Shown: piece by piece, positions 37,291-47,026 of the stretch
Layout of the letters: every line of letters starts with the position of its first letter
How positions within the stretch are numbered: position 1 is the stretch's first letter
Source of the DNA: Kosakonia pseudosacchari
GTDB lineage: Bacteria > Pseudomonadota > Gammaproteobacteria > Enterobacterales > Enterobacteriaceae
NCBI RefSeq assembly: GCF_900184035.1
Contig: NZ_FXWP01000004.1
Span: forward strand, 204,008 to 268,007
Direction: 5' to 3'
Length of the DNA stretch: 64,000 nucleotides
Made by a program: the position numbers and the translations under genes
Notes under the pieces: model-generated
Told to the model about the DNA's origin: nothing
The model's database searches: none
What the model saw: only the letters and a program-made list of their open reading frames with translations

Positions 37291-38769
37291 ATGAGCCTGA
37301 GAGAAAAAACCATCAGCGGCGCAAAGTGGTCCGCCATGGCGACCCTGACCATTATTGGTCTGGGGCTGGTGCAGATGACCGTGCTGGCGCGCATTATCGA
37401 TAACCACCAGTTCGGTCTGCTGACCGTCTCGCTGGTGATTATCGCGCTGGCGGATACGCTGTCGGATTTCGGCATCGCCAACTCGATTATTCAGCGTAAA
37501 GAGATAAGCCATCTCGAACTGACCACGCTGTACTGGCTCAATGTTGGGCTGGGCATTGTGGTCTGTATCGCTGTTTTCTCCCTGAGCGGGGTGATAGCCA
37601 ATGTGCTGAATAACCCGGATCTGGCACCGCTGATTAAAACGCTGTCGCTGGCTTTTGTGGTGATCCCGCATGGCCAGCAGTTTCGCGCGTTGATGCAAAA
37701 AGAGCTCGAGTTCAACAAGATAGGCGCCATTGAAACGCTGTCGGTACTGGCGGGCTTCAGCTTTACGGTCATCAGCGCGTTCTTCTGGCCGCTGGCGATG
37801 ACCGCGATCCTCGGTTATCTGGTTAACAGCGCCGTGCGCACGCTGCTGTTTGGTTATTTTGGCCGCAAAATTTACCGTCCTGGGCTGCATTTCTCGCTGG
37901 CGTCTGTCAGTTCCAACTTGCGTTTTGGCGCCTGGCTGACGGCAGACAGCATCATCAACTATGTGAACACCAACCTTTCCACGCTGGTGCTGGCGCGTAT
38001 TCTCGGTGCCAGTGTCGCCGGGGGCTACAACCTGGCGTACAACGTGGCGGTGGTGCCGCCGATGAAGCTCAACCCCATCATCACCCGCGTACTGTTCCCG
38101 GCGTTTGCCAAAATCCAGGATGACACGGAAAAGCTGCGCGTGAACTTTTACAAGCTGCTGTCGGTGGTCGGGATCATTAACTTCCCGATCCTGCTGGGGC
38201 TGATGGTGGTGTCGAACAACTTTGTGCCGCTGGTGTTTGGCGACAAATGGAACAGCATCATTCCTATCCTGCAACTGCTGTGTATTGTCGGCCTGTTGCG
38301 CGCGGTGGGTAACCCGATCGGTTCGCTGCTGATGGCGAAAGCGCGGGTGGATATCAGCTTTAAATTCAATGTCTTTAAAACGTTTCTCTTCATTCCCGCC
38401 ATTATTGTCGGCGGACATCTGGCGGGGGCGCTCGGCGTGACGCTTGGTTTTCTGCTGGTGCAAATCATCAACACGGTTCTGAGCTACTTCGTGATGATCA
38501 AACCGGTGCTCGGCTCCAGTTACCGTCAGTACATCCTGAGCCTGTGGCTGCCCTTTTACCTGTCGCTGCCGACGCTGGTGGTGAGCTATGGCCTAGGCCT
38601 GGCTCTGAACGGACATCTGCCGCTGGCGGCGATGCTGGCGATTCAGGTCGCAGCGGGCGTGGTGGCGTTCGCCGGGATGCTGATTGTGTCGCGTAATGCG
38701 CTGGTGGTGGAGATGAAACGCCAGTTTTGCCGCAACGAGAAACTTAAAACGCTGCTTCGCGCAGGATAA
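37291..38769 (+). CDS. wzxC: WzxC, colanic acid repeat-unit flippase
   Basis: MOP-superfamily exporter that moves the lipid-linked colanic repeat unit across the inner membrane. At 492 residues it equals E. coli. About fourteen hydrophobic helices are visible; the N-terminus REKTISGAKWSAMATLTIIG and the IANSIIQRKEISHLELTTLYW segment are typical of the lipopolysaccharide/teichoic-acid exporter branch. Its GC-rich codon use agrees with its operon and differs from the AT-rich O-antigen wzx at 44613, so the two flippases have separate origins. Confidence 0.95.
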   Translation: MSLREKTISGAKWSAMATLTIIGLGLVQMTVLARIIDNHQFGLLTVSLVIIALADTLSDFGIANSIIQRKEISHLELTTLYWLNVGLGIVVCIAVFSLSGVIANVLNNPDLAPLIKTLSLAFVVIPHGQQFRALMQKELEFNKIGAIETLSVLAGFSFTVISAFFWPLAMTAILGYLVNSAVRTLLFGYFGRKIYRPGLHFSLASVSSNLRFGAWLTADSIINYVNTNLSTLVLARILGASVAGGYNLAYNVAVVPPMKLNPIITRVLFPAFAKIQDDTEKLRVNFYKLLSVVGIINFPILLGLMVVSNNFVPLVFGDKWNSIIPILQLLCIVGLLRAVGNPIGSLLMAKARVDISFKFNVFKTFLFIPAIIVGGHLAGALGVTLGFLLVQIINTVLSYFVMIKPVLGSSYRQYILSLWLPFYLSLPTLVVSYGLGLALNGHLPLAAMLAIQVAAGVVAFAGMLIVSRNALVVEMKRQFCRNEKLKTLLRAG

Positions 38770-38801
38770 GAAACCTGATTGAACCCCTTTATGAGGTCGT
38801 T

Positions 38802-40082
38802 ATGAAATTATTGATCCTTGGCAATCACACATGCGGCAACCGTGGTGACAGCGCTATTTTACGTGGATTGCTGGATGCGATTGCCCTGATTGAGCCTGAG
38901 GCAGAGGTGGATGTGATGAGCCGCTATCCGGTGAGCTCATCCTGGTTACTCAACCGTCCGGTAATGGGCGACCCGCTCTATAGCCAGATGAAAGAGCAGA
39001 ACAATGCCGCCGGCCTGATGGGGCGTGTGAAGAAAGTGCTGCGCCGCCGTTACCAGCACCAGGTGCTGCTTTCCAGAGTGACGGATACCGGTAAGCTGCG
39101 CAATATCGCTATTGCGCAAGGGTTTACCGATTTTGTCCGCCGTCTGGCGGACTATGACGCGATTATTCAGGTCGGCGGCTCGTTCTTTGTCGATCTGTAT
39201 GGTGTGCCGCAGTTTGAGCACGCGCTGTGTACGTTTATGGCGAAAAAACCGATCTACATGATTGGTCACAGCGTGGGACCGTTCCAGAACGAGGCGTTTA
39301 ACCAACTGGCGAATTATGTCTTTGGCCATTGCGATGCGCTGATCCTGCGCGAAACCGTAAGTCTCAATTTGATGAAGCAAAGCGACATCACCACCAGCAA
39401 AGTGGAGCAGGGCGTTGATACCGCCTGGCTGGTGGATCACCATCAGCACGATTTTGTTGCCAGCTATGCGGTGCAGCACTGGCTTGACCTGGCGGCGAAA
39501 GAGAAAACCGTGGCGATCACGCTGCGTGAACTGGCGCCGTTTGATAAACGACTGAACACCACCCAACAGGCCTATGAACAGGCTTTTGCCGAGGTGGTCA
39601 ACCGGATCATTGACGCGGGTTATCAGGTGATTGCCCTCTCTACCTGTACCGGTATCGACAGCTATAACAAAGATGACCGCATGGTGGCGCTCAATCTGCG
39701 CCAGTATGTTAGCGATCCGTCGCGCTACCACGTGGTGATGGATGAGCTGAACGATCTGGAGATGGGTAAGATCCTCGGCGCGTGTGATTTAACGGTGGGT
39801 ACGCGCCTGCACTCGGCGATTATCTCGATGAACTTCGGTACGCCGGCGATTGCTATCAACTATGAACACAAGTCGGCAGGCATTATGCAGCAACTCGGGA
39901 TGCCGGAAATGGCGGTAGACATTCGCCATCTGCTGGATGGTTCTCTGGCGGCGATGGCGGCTGACACGCTGGGGCAGTTGCCTGCGATTAACCAGCGTCT
40001 GGCAACGGCGGTGGCGGCGGAACGCGAGCATGGCATGAAGATGGTCAAATCGGTGCTTGATCGCGTACAGGGGGTGAAATGA
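38802..40082 (+). CDS. wcaK: WcaK, colanic acid pyruvyl transferase
   Basis: Polysaccharide pyruvyl transferase family protein that adds a ketal-linked pyruvate from phosphoenolpyruvate to the terminal galactose of the unit. The 426 residues equal E. coli. It begins LLILGNHTCGNRGDSAILRGL, the family N-terminal loop. QVGGSFFVDLYG and MIGHSVGPFQN (~155-160) bind PEP. The C-terminal CDLTVGTRLHSAIISMNFGTP (here as VGTRLHSAIIS and NFGTPAIAI) is the conserved RLH motif. It overlaps wcaL by four bases. Confidence 0.94.
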   Translation: MKLLILGNHTCGNRGDSAILRGLLDAIALIEPEAEVDVMSRYPVSSSWLLNRPVMGDPLYSQMKEQNNAAGLMGRVKKVLRRRYQHQVLLSRVTDTGKLRNIAIAQGFTDFVRRLADYDAIIQVGGSFFVDLYGVPQFEHALCTFMAKKPIYMIGHSVGPFQNEAFNQLANYVFGHCDALILRETVSLNLMKQSDITTSKVEQGVDTAWLVDHHQHDFVASYAVQHWLDLAAKEKTVAITLRELAPFDKRLNTTQQAYEQAFAEVVNRIIDAGYQVIALSTCTGIDSYNKDDRMVALNLRQYVSDPSRYHVVMDELNDLEMGKILGACDLTVGTRLHSAIISMNFGTPAIAINYEHKSAGIMQQLGMPEMAVDIRHLLDGSLAAMAADTLGQLPAINQRLATAVAAEREHGMKMVKSVLDRVQGVK

Positions 40083-41299
40083 AAGTCAGCTTCTTTTTGC
40101 TGAAGTTTCCCTTATCTTCCGAAACCTTTGTGCTCAACCAGATCGTTGCCTTTATCAATATGGGTTTTGAGGTTGAGATTGTCGCCCTGCATAAGGGCGA
40201 TATGAACAATACCCATGCGGCGTATACCGAGTACCGGCTGGCAGAAAAAACGCACTGGCTGCTGGCCGAGCCGGAAGGGAAGATGGCAAAACTGAGCTAT
40301 CGCGGGCAGGCGATAGCGCGGGGGATCTGGAAATCCTCCACCTGGAAAGCGTTGAATATGTCGCGCTATGGTGACGAAGCACGCAATCTGATCCTGCCTG
40401 CCATTTGCGGCCTCGCGCCGCGCACGTTCAGCGCCGATGTCTTTATCGCCCACTTTGGCCCGGCAGGCGTTACCGCCGCAAAACTGCGGGAGCTGGGCGT
40501 ACTCAAGGGCAAAATCGCCACCGTGTTCCACGGCATTGATATCTCTCACCGCGACGTGTTGAACCACTACACGCCTGAGTATCAGCAACTTTTCCAGCGT
40601 GGCGATCTGATGTTGCCGATTAGCGATTTATGGGCCGGCAGACTGAAAAACATGGGTTGCCCGGAGACCAAAATCGCCGTGTCGCGCATGGGGGTTGATA
40701 TGGCCCGCTTCAGCCTGCGCTCGGTTAAAAGCCCCGGTAGTCCACTGCAAATCATCTCTGTGGCGCGTCTGACCGAGAAAAAAGGGTTGCACGTCGCCAT
40801 TGAAGCGTGCCGTTTGTTAAAAGAACGCGGCGTGGATTTCAAATATCGCATCCTTGGTATTGGCCCGTGGGAACGGCGCTTACGCACGCTTATCGAACAA
40901 TTCCAGCTGGAAGATGTGATTGAAATGCCGGGCTTTAAACCCAGCCATGAAGTGAAAGCACTGCTCGATGAAGCCGATGTCTTTTTGCTGCCGTCGGTGA
41001 CCGGCGCGGATGGGGATATGGAAGGCATTCCGGTTGCGCTGATGGAGGCGATGGCAGTGGGGATCCCGGTAGTTTCAACCGTTCACAGCGGCATTCCGGA
41101 GTTGATCGATGCCGGGCAGTCCGGCTGGCTGGTGCCGGAAAATGATGCCGAAGCGCTGGCGCAGCGACTGGCTGCTTTCGGTGATATGGAGAGCCGTGAT
41201 TTAACGCCGGTGGTGACGCGGGCGCGCGAAAAAGTCGAGAACGACTTCAACCAGAAAATCATCAACCAGCAACTTGCCAGTCTGTTGCAGACGCTTTAA
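40079..41299 (+). CDS. wcaL: WcaL, colanic acid galactosyltransferase-like GT4
   Basis: GT-B fold glycosyltransferase of 406 residues, as in E. coli. The N-terminal domain opens [20 protein letters not shown], with [13 protein letters not shown] in the acceptor half. The donor domain starts [20 protein letters not shown], and the EX7E motif is [20 protein letters not shown], both Glu present. It is proposed to add a late sugar of the colanic unit, before pyruvylation by WcaK. Eleven bases separate it from the wcaM start. Confidence 0.94.
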   Translation: MKVSFFLLKFPLSSETFVLNQIVAFINMGFEVEIVALHKGDMNNTHAAYTEYRLAEKTHWLLAEPEGKMAKLSYRGQAIARGIWKSSTWKALNMSRYGDEARNLILPAICGLAPRTFSADVFIAHFGPAGVTAAKLRELGVLKGKIATVFHGIDISHRDVLNHYTPEYQQLFQRGDLMLPISDLWAGRLKNMGCPETKIAVSRMGVDMARFSLRSVKSPGSPLQIISVARLTEKKGLHVAIEACRLLKERGVDFKYRILGIGPWERRLRTLIEQFQLEDVIEMPGFKPSHEVKALLDEADVFLLPSVTGADGDMEGIPVALMEAMAVGIPVVSTVHSGIPELIDAGQSGWLVPENDAEALAQRLAAFGDMESRDLTPVVTRAREKVENDFNQKIINQQLASLLQTL

Positions 41300-41309
41300 C
41301 AGAGGTTTT

Positions 41310-42725
41310 ATGACCGTGAAGAAAACAGCAACTGCGCTCTCGCGACGCACCTTCCTGGCCGCCGGTTCCGCGCTGGCGGCGCTTCCATTGCTACATATTC
41401 CCACAGCCCGCGCGTTGGGACGTAACGACACGGTCAGTATCAATGATTACAACCGCAATGACTGGCCCGCGGCGTTTAAACAGGCCTTTGCTGACGGGCA
41501 AACCGTGGAAGTCCCCGCAGGGATGGTCTGCGACAATATTAACACCGGTATTTTTATTCCCGCTGGCAAAACGCTGCTGGTGCGCGGCGCGCTGAAAGGT
41601 AACGGGCGCGGGCGCTTTGTGTTGCAGGACGGTAGCCGGGTGGTGGGGGAGAAGGGCGGCAATTTCTATAACATCACGCTGGATGTTCGCGGTTCAGACT
41701 GCGAAATCAAAGGTGTGAGCATGAGTGGCTTTGGCCCGGTGATGCAGATCTATATTGGCGGTAAAGAGTCGCGCACGATGCGCAACCTGGTCATTGATAA
41801 CATCACGGTGAGCAAAGCGAACTATGGCATTTTACGCCAGGGTTTCCACAATGAACTCGACGGCGTGCGGATCACTAATGGTCATTTCAGCGACTTACAA
41901 GGTGATGCCATCGAATGGAATGTGGCTATCAATGACCGCAACATCCTGATTTCCGATCACGTGATTGATAACATTAACTGCACCAACGGGAAGATTAACT
42001 GGGGCATTGGTATTGGGCTGGCGGGCAGTACCTATGACAATAACTACCCTGAAGATCAAGCCGTTAAAAACTTTGTCGTGGCGAATATTACCGGCAGTAA
42101 CTGCCGCCAGTTAGTGCATGTGGAAAACGGTAAACATTTTATTATTCGCAACGTTAAAGCGAAAAACATCACCCCGGATTTCAGTAAAAAGGCCGGGATA
42201 GATAATGCAACTGTCGCGATTTACGGCTGTGATAATTTCGTCATTGATAATGTTTCAATGGTCAACAGCGCCGGGATGCTGATTGGTTATGGTGTTATCA
42301 AAGGCGATTATTTGTCGATCCCGCAGAATTTCAAACTCAACGATATCCAGCAGGACAACAGCAGCAGCAAATATAAGCTGCGCGGTATCCAGATATCGTC
42401 CGGTAATGCCACGTCGTTTGTGGCTATCACAAATGTGAAAATGCAGAGTGCGACGCTGGAGCTGCACAATAAACCGCAACATCTTTTCCTGCGTAATATC
42501 AACGTGACGCAACAGGCGGCCAACGGCCCGGCACTGAAGCTGAACTTCGATTTACGCAAAGATGTCCGCGGGCGTTTTATGGCGAAACAGGACACCTTGC
42601 TGTCATTGGCGAATATTCACGCAGTCAATGAAAATGGGCAAAGTTCAGTCGATATCGACAGAGTCGATCAGCATGTGGTGAATGTCGATAATTTGAACTT
42701 CCGTTTACCAGCGAAGCGGCTCTGA
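41310..42725 (+). CDS. wcaM: WcaM, predicted periplasmic right-handed beta-helix protein of the colanic operon
   Basis: Last gene of the operon, 471 residues (E. coli 464). The start at 41310 is preceded by AGAGG; the same frame is open 36 bases further up inside wcaL but without family support. A twin-arginine signal SRRTFL (residues 11-16) is followed by a hydrophobic stretch and AxA cleavage near TARALG, which implies export folded to the periplasm. The rest shows repeated short beta turns ([42 protein letters not shown]), the pattern of a pectate-lyase-like beta helix. A polysaccharide-modifying role is inferred, not known. Confidence 0.93.
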   Translation: MTVKKTATALSRRTFLAAGSALAALPLLHIPTARALGRNDTVSINDYNRNDWPAAFKQAFADGQTVEVPAGMVCDNINTGIFIPAGKTLLVRGALKGNGRGRFVLQDGSRVVGEKGGNFYNITLDVRGSDCEIKGVSMSGFGPVMQIYIGGKESRTMRNLVIDNITVSKANYGILRQGFHNELDGVRITNGHFSDLQGDAIEWNVAINDRNILISDHVIDNINCTNGKINWGIGIGLAGSTYDNNYPEDQAVKNFVVANITGSNCRQLVHVENGKHFIIRNVKAKNITPDFSKKAGIDNATVAIYGCDNFVIDNVSMVNSAGMLIGYGVIKGDYLSIPQNFKLNDIQQDNSSSKYKLRGIQISSGNATSFVAITNVKMQSATLELHNKPQHLFLRNINVTQQAANGPALKLNFDLRKDVRGRFMAKQDTLLSLANIHAVNENGQSSVDIDRVDQHVVNVDNLNFRLPAKRL

Positions 42726-42750
42726 GCGCGGGAAATGGCCTTTTACGATA

Positions 42751-42776
42751 AATCCTGGTGATTTAGCACCTGGGTT
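42751..42776 (+). terminator. Imperfect hairpin after wcaM
   Basis: AATCCTGGTG and CACCTGGGTT pair over 10 positions with one T-T mismatch and one T-G wobble around loop ATTTAG. AGGTTT follows. A plausible but weak end of the colanic operon in the 176-base gap to galF. Confidence 0.35.
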
Positions 42777-42843
42777 AGGTTTACATCTACTGCCTTGCAG
42801 GGACATTAGGCGTAACATCTTTCACTTTCCTCGCTGCAACGCA

Positions 42844-42872
42844 CTGGCGAAAACAGGTTAAAGGTTTATAAT
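42844..42872 (+). promoter_or_regulatory. Candidate promoter of galF
   Basis: A perfect TATAAT at 42867-42872 has CTGGCG at 17-base spacing upstream. It would give a leader of about 24 bases before galF. Confidence 0.5.
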
Positions 42873-42901
42873 TCATCCAATTATTACAGGTGGAAGAAAT
42901 A

Positions 42902-43801
42902 ATGGTTAATTTGAAAGCAGTTATTCCGGTAGCCGGTCTGGGAATGCATATGCTCCCGGCCACGAAAGCGATTCCAAAAGAGATGCTACCGATCGTCGAC
43001 AAGCCGATGATTCAGTACATCGTCGACGAAGTTGTTGCTGCAGGGATCAAAGAAATCGTTCTGGTGACTCACTCGTCCAAAAACGCGGTGGAAAACCACT
43101 TCGACACCTCCTACGAACTTGAAGCGCTGCTTGAACAGCGTGTTAAACGCCAGTTGCTGGCGGAAGTGCAGTCTATTTGTCCGCCAGGCGTGACGATTAT
43201 GAACGTGCGTCAGGCGCAGCCGCTGGGGTTGGGCCACTCAATTCTTTGCGCGCGCCCGATCGTTGGCGACAACCCGTTTGTCGTTGTGCTGCCGGATATC
43301 GTGCTGGATACGGCAACGGCCGATCCGCTGCGTTACAACCTCGCGGCGATGGTGGCACGCTTTGCTGAGACTGGCCGTAGCCAGGTGCTGGCAAAACGCA
43401 TGAAAGGCGATCTCTCTGAATATTCCGTGATCCAGACCAAAGAGCCGCTGGACACAGAAGGTAAAGTCAGCCGCATTGTGCAGTTTATTGAAAAACCGGA
43501 TCAGCCGCAGACGCTGGATTCCGACCTGATGGCAGTGGGGCGCTATGTACTTTCTGCCGATATCTGGGCGGAACTGGAAAAAACCGAGCCGGGTGCCTGG
43601 GGGCGTATCCAATTGACCGATGCGATTGCTCAACTTGCGGAAAAACAGTCTGTTGATGCGATGTTGATGACCGGCGACAGCTATGACTGCGGTAAGAAAA
43701 TGGGGTACATGCAGGCCTTTGTGAACTACGGTCTACGTAACCTGAAAGAAGGTCAGAAATTCCGCGAAAGTATTAAGAAATTGCTCCGGGATAGAGGTTA
43801 A
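42902..43801 (+). CDS. galF: GalF, UTP-glucose-1-phosphate uridylyltransferase homologue
   Basis: GalU-like protein bordering the O-antigen locus in enterobacteria. It is 299 residues (E. coli 297). I start at ATG 42902 ([25 protein letters not shown], of which [12 protein letters not shown] is the fold start); an upstream GTG lies in the ribosome-binding region. The nucleotide loop reads [11 protein letters not shown], where active GalU enzymes have GLGTRMLPATK. Loss of the Arg is the known GalF trait and explains its weak or absent catalysis and a proposed role in modulating Gal[12 protein letters not shown] and EFIEKPD-like QFIEKPD are kept. Confidence 0.95.
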   Translation: MVNLKAVIPVAGLGMHMLPATKAIPKEMLPIVDKPMIQYIVDEVVAAGIKEIVLVTHSSKNAVENHFDTSYELEALLEQRVKRQLLAEVQSICPPGVTIMNVRQAQPLGLGHSILCARPIVGDNPFVVVLPDIVLDTATADPLRYNLAAMVARFAETGRSQVLAKRMKGDLSEYSVIQTKEPLDTEGKVSRIVQFIEKPDQPQTLDSDLMAVGRYVLSADIWAELEKTEPGAWGRIQLTDAIAQLAEKQSVDAMLMTGDSYDCGKKMGYMQAFVNYGLRNLKEGQKFRESIKKLLRDRG

Positions 43802-43832
43802 TATTAGGGGCTGGTTTTGTTATGAAATAAGT

Positions 43833-43841
43833 TGATATAAT
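43833..43841 (+). promoter_or_regulatory. Extended -10 promoter candidate for the O-antigen cluster
   Basis: TGATATAAT is an extended -10 (TGn followed by a perfect TATAAT) 32 bases after the galF stop; no good -35 is needed with this type. Transcription from here would give a leader of about 175 bases carrying the JUMPstart/ops element. Confidence 0.5.
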
Positions 43842-43960
43842 ATCGGCGATTTTGAATTTTTTCCTCGAATTCATTATTGCCGTTTTTTGTTTGATGAAAG
43901 AACGTACAATGTATCCTAACTGAAGAGGGCATCGTCCGCGTCAGTATAGGAAGAAGTCTC

Positions 43961-44000
43961 GGTAGATTCTGGTAATCTGTAAGCCAGGGGCGGTAGCGTG
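43961..44000 (+). promoter_or_regulatory. JUMPstart with ops element upstream of the O-antigen cluster
   Basis: GGCGGTAGCGTG at 43989-44000 preceded by CTGGTAATCTGTAAGCCAGG. It is 24 bases before the first gene of the cluster. RfaH recruited here would carry transcription through the roughly 17-kb operon. The final 20 bases match the wza JUMPstart exactly. Confidence 0.93.
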
Positions 44001-44023
44001 GACAATTCACATTTAAGTAAATT

Positions 44024-44620
44024 ATGAAAGCTTTCTTCAAAGCATTATTCCTAAAAGTTAAAGGTTATAATATACACTACAGTGCGAAAATACATCCTGG
44101 AGTCTCTCTCTCGAAAAAAAGCGTTATAAATTCTCATGTTTCTATGATTTATTGCAGTATAGATGATTATAGTTATATATCTAATTATAGTTCAGTTCGT
44201 GATGTCTCTATAGGTAAATTTTGCTCTATTGGTCGCCATGTCAAAATCGGTTTGGGAGGTCATCCGACACATTTATTATCAACAAGTCCATTTATTTATA
44301 AAAAATTTTTTTTGGGGTACGTTGGATTATCATTAAAAAACCTTGAAATTCAAGAATATAAGAAGACAGTGATCGGTAATGATGTTTGGATTGGTGATAA
44401 TGTTATTATTCCGGGAGGAATTACTGTTGGAGATGGAGTTATTATTGCCACGGGGGCTGTTGTAACACGGGATCTCGAACCATACGGTATTTATGCCGGA
44501 ATCCCTGCAAAAAAAATTGGCCAACGTAAAATTATAGAGAAATATAAAAGTCTAATTGGGACTGCATGGTGGGATTTAAGCGATGATGAAATTAGAGAAT
44601 TAATAAATAACAATGAATAA
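44024..44620 (+). CDS. Hexapeptide-repeat O-acyltransferase (O-antigen modification)
   Basis: Predicted cytosolic acyltransferase of 198 residues that most likely O-acetylates a sugar of the O unit. Left-handed beta-helix turns are visible from IHPGVSLSKKSVIN to VSIGKFCSIGRHVKIG. The loop LGGHPTHLLSTSPF (~75-88) carries the catalytic His of CatB/NeuD-like acetyltransferases. A second set of turns, VIGNDVWIGDNVIIPGG, precedes the cap IYAGIPAKKIGQRK. The gene is strongly AT-rich (one 60-base row at 44101 has 18 G+C), in contrast to galF next to it, a sign of transfer. It overlaps wzx by eight bases. An acetyl donor is assumed; N-acylation of an amino sugar is a less likely option as no aminotransferase is present. 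Confidence 0.85.
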   Translation: MKAFFKALFLKVKGYNIHYSAKIHPGVSLSKKSVINSHVSMIYCSIDDYSYISNYSSVRDVSIGKFCSIGRHVKIGLGGHPTHLLSTSPFIYKKFFLGYVGLSLKNLEIQEYKKTVIGNDVWIGDNVIIPGGITVGDGVIIATGAVVTRDLEPYGIYAGIPAKKIGQRKIIEKYKSLIGTAWWDLSDDEIRELINNNE

Positions 44621-45842
44621 AGATCTTACCTATAGTTTTTTTTATGGCATATTAGCACGAAGCGCGACATTATTATATCAAGTCGTTTCAGTTCCTTTGG
44701 TGATTGCATTACTAGGAAATGAAGGCTTCAATAAACTTAATGTGCTCACGGCTGGTGTTTCATGGATGTTCAGCCTTGGTGGTGCATTATTGCCTACTGT
44801 TGTAGGAGATATTTCTCGAGCAACAATAAATAAAGAAAAAAATAGAATTAACAGCTGTATTTTTACCGCAATGGCTTTGCTTGTTGGTTTTGCTTTGATT
44901 GTAACTCTTTTAATGGCGCCAATTTTGATAAAAGCAAGTAAAGAGTATGTTTTAGTATATTTGTTAAGTTTATTTACATTTGTATTTTCCATTGCTGAAA
45001 ATTATAGGATCGCTGTGCAGGAAAATTATAAAAATAATATTTTTATTTTTTTTTCCAACTTAATACCTGTATTGATTATCTTCGCAATGTATTCTGAGAA
45101 ATACAATCCTAGTATTATTGAAATGATATTTTTAAATATCGGCTGCGTGCTGTTTTTTAAGAGTGTCAATTTCTTGTTTGTAATAAAAAAAATACGCTTC
45201 AGTACGGAGTACTTCGATAGAAGCTATTCATTGAAAGTAATAAAACAATCATATTATTTTATCTTACTGTCTTTATCCTTCTACTTAAATACTGGCGGTG
45301 TATTAACTGTTATCAATAAATTAAGCGGTGAATATATTTCAGCATTTGTTGTTTTGCAAAAATTGTCGCTTACTTTAATGGGTGTTGTTGTTATGCTGCG
45401 TAATCCTTTGTGGGCTAAGATTGCAGGTGATATGCACTTAGGTAAAGGCAAAGAAATTGCGGGACAATATTCTAAAATACTTAGGTGGTATTTATATTGT
45501 ACGCCTATTATTATCTTAGTCGGTATTTATCTAGTGCCAGTCACTATTTATTATTGGTCTGGGAAAACAATTATTATTGAAAGTTGGGTTAGTTTTACGT
45601 TTGCTTTATATGTAACTTTGCAGGTCATAGCCTATATAAACTCGATAGTTTACTATGGATGTGAATTATTTAAAGAAGTATCGATAGTCCTACTGGCAGA
45701 GTCTTTATTAAATATTATGATGCTGACTATTTTAACGAAATTTAATGGTGGACTGGAGTATGTATTCGCGCTAATGTCATTAACGACAGCTATTTCCGGT
45801 TTGATAATTAATCGGATAATAATGCGTAGGATAATAAAATGA
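44613..45842 (+). CDS. wzx: Wzx, O-antigen flippase
   Basis: MOP-superfamily membrane protein of 409 residues that moves the undecaprenyl-linked O unit to the periplasmic face. About twelve hydrophobic helices are visible. The N-terminus ILARSATLLYQVVSVPLVIALLG (as ARSATLLYQVVSVPLVI) and FSLGGALLPTVVGDISRATINKEK are typical of O-antigen Wzx proteins. The sequence is AT-rich, with charged short loops. It overlaps wzy by four bases. Wzx proteins vary widely, so family membership is inferred from topology and N-terminal pattern, and cargo cannot be read off. Confidence 0.87.
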   Translation: MNKDLTYSFFYGILARSATLLYQVVSVPLVIALLGNEGFNKLNVLTAGVSWMFSLGGALLPTVVGDISRATINKEKNRINSCIFTAMALLVGFALIVTLLMAPILIKASKEYVLVYLLSLFTFVFSIAENYRIAVQENYKNNIFIFFSNLIPVLIIFAMYSEKYNPSIIEMIFLNIGCVLFFKSVNFLFVIKKIRFSTEYFDRSYSLKVIKQSYYFILLSLSFYLNTGGVLTVINKLSGEYISAFVVLQKLSLTLMGVVVMLRNPLWAKIAGDMHLGKGKEIAGQYSKILRWYLYCTPIIILVGIYLVPVTIYYWSGKTIIIESWVSFTFALYVTLQVIAYINSIVYYGCELFKEVSIVLLAESLLNIMMLTILTKFNGGLEYVFALMSLTTAISGLIINRIIMRRIIK

Positions 45843-47026
45843 CAGGTTTCGGAAACAGTATAAATCATAGTTCAAAGTACGTTTCTAACCAGCCGCCTAA
45901 AAAAGTAAAGATAATTGCTTTTTATCTGGCATTCTATATTTTTGGTTATGTATTATTTGCGTTAGCGTCGGAATTAACAAAAATTGATGCTCTGACCCAA
46001 ATATATAGAGGTTTGTGTTTATTCTTATCTGTAGTATGTCTTTTAATTTCTTCACAACGATTGAAATATTGCTCTTATCAGAGTGCATTGATTATCTTTC
46101 AGTTTGCATATTTTATTTTGATTTTGAAATATTTTGCTTCAGGATTTCAGCATGAATCGCTTACATTAGAGCATTATATAAATAATGTCATTTTTTTTAC
46201 TTTATTGCCAACGAGTTTTTTTTGTTTTGATATTAACGATACCATACTTTACACTTTCAGGAAATATTCTATCTCTTTTGGAATAATAATAGTTTTTCTG
46301 GTAGCTGTCTGTTGGTACTTAGGGTTAGAGTCCGATTATCGCTTATCATTCGAAAAAATAAATCCAATATCGCTTTGTCAGTATCTTTGTCTGCTGATTA
46401 TTATATATATATGGGATAAGGGTGTCTCTTTGACATCAATGATATTTATAATAATATGTTTGCCAATAATAATCGCTACGGGATCAAGAGGTCCGATAGT
46501 TGCGCTTTTTGCTGCATTCTTAGGGTTTCTGCTGTTTAATTTAACTTTTAAATATAAAATAATTATTTCAACCGTTGTCACAATATGCGTAGGAATGATA
46601 ATCTATTTTTACAATACACTTATAATTTATTTACCAATATTGAGTCGGTTTAATTTTTCAACCGATGAAGCCAATCTGTCTTTATCTATTCGTTACGGTC
46701 AATATACATCGGCTTTGCAAATTTTTGAGGATAACGTTTTTTTTGGGGGAGGGCTGGTTGAGAATTATATGCATTATTACCCTCACAATATAATTCTTGA
46801 GGTTTTAATGAGCGGGGGGGTGCTATTATTTATTCCTTTCCTTTTTCTTTCACTGGTGTTTTTCTTTCATTGGTTTTTTTTGCCTGATAAAAACCGAAAT
46901 CAAAATTATATTCTAATAATGGTATCAATGGTGTTTTTCTCATATATGTTTTCTTCATCTTTAGCGACGATGGGATTACTATATTTTTTAATAATTATGG
47001 TTACTAGGTATAAAAAATGTTCTTGA
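45839..47026 (+). CDS. wzy: Wzy, O-antigen polymerase
   Basis: Predicted inner-membrane polymerase of 395 residues that joins O units in blocks at the periplasmic face. About ten to eleven membrane helices are visible. IATGSRGPIVALFAAFLGF (~210-228) is the GSRG motif common to Wzy/O-antigen ligase (Wzy_C) proteins. The large periplasmic loop (~265-310) holds DEANLSLSIRYGQYTSALQIF and a second conserved segment HYYPHNIILEVLMSGG with the catalytic-type His. Placed between wzx and the transferases, as is usual. The order and topology exclude a ligase. Confidence 0.85.
   Translation: MTGFGNSINHSSKYVSNQPPKKVKIIAFYLAFYIFGYVLFALASELTKIDALTQIYRGLCLFLSVVCLLISSQRLKYCSYQSALIIFQFAYFILILKYFASGFQHESLTLEHYINNVIFFTLLPTSFFCFDINDTILYTFRKYSISFGIIIVFLVAVCWYLGLESDYRLSFEKINPISLCQYLCLLIIIYIWDKGVSLTSMIFIIICLPIIIATGSRGPIVALFAAFLGFLLFNLTFKYKIIISTVVTICVGMIIYFYNTLIIYLPILSRFNFSTDEANLSLSIRYGQYTSALQIFEDNVFFGGGLVENYMHYYPHNIILEVLMSGGVLLFIPFLFLSLVFFFHWFFLPDKNRNQNYILIMVSMVFFSYMFSSSLATMGLLYFLIIMVTRYKKCS

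Noticed and set aside
36235..38463. 742-codon open frame on the minus strand under wcaJ and wzxC
   Set aside because: It is antisense to two full-length genes of known family. The His/Arg/Gln-rich composition is what GC-rich third positions give when read in reverse.
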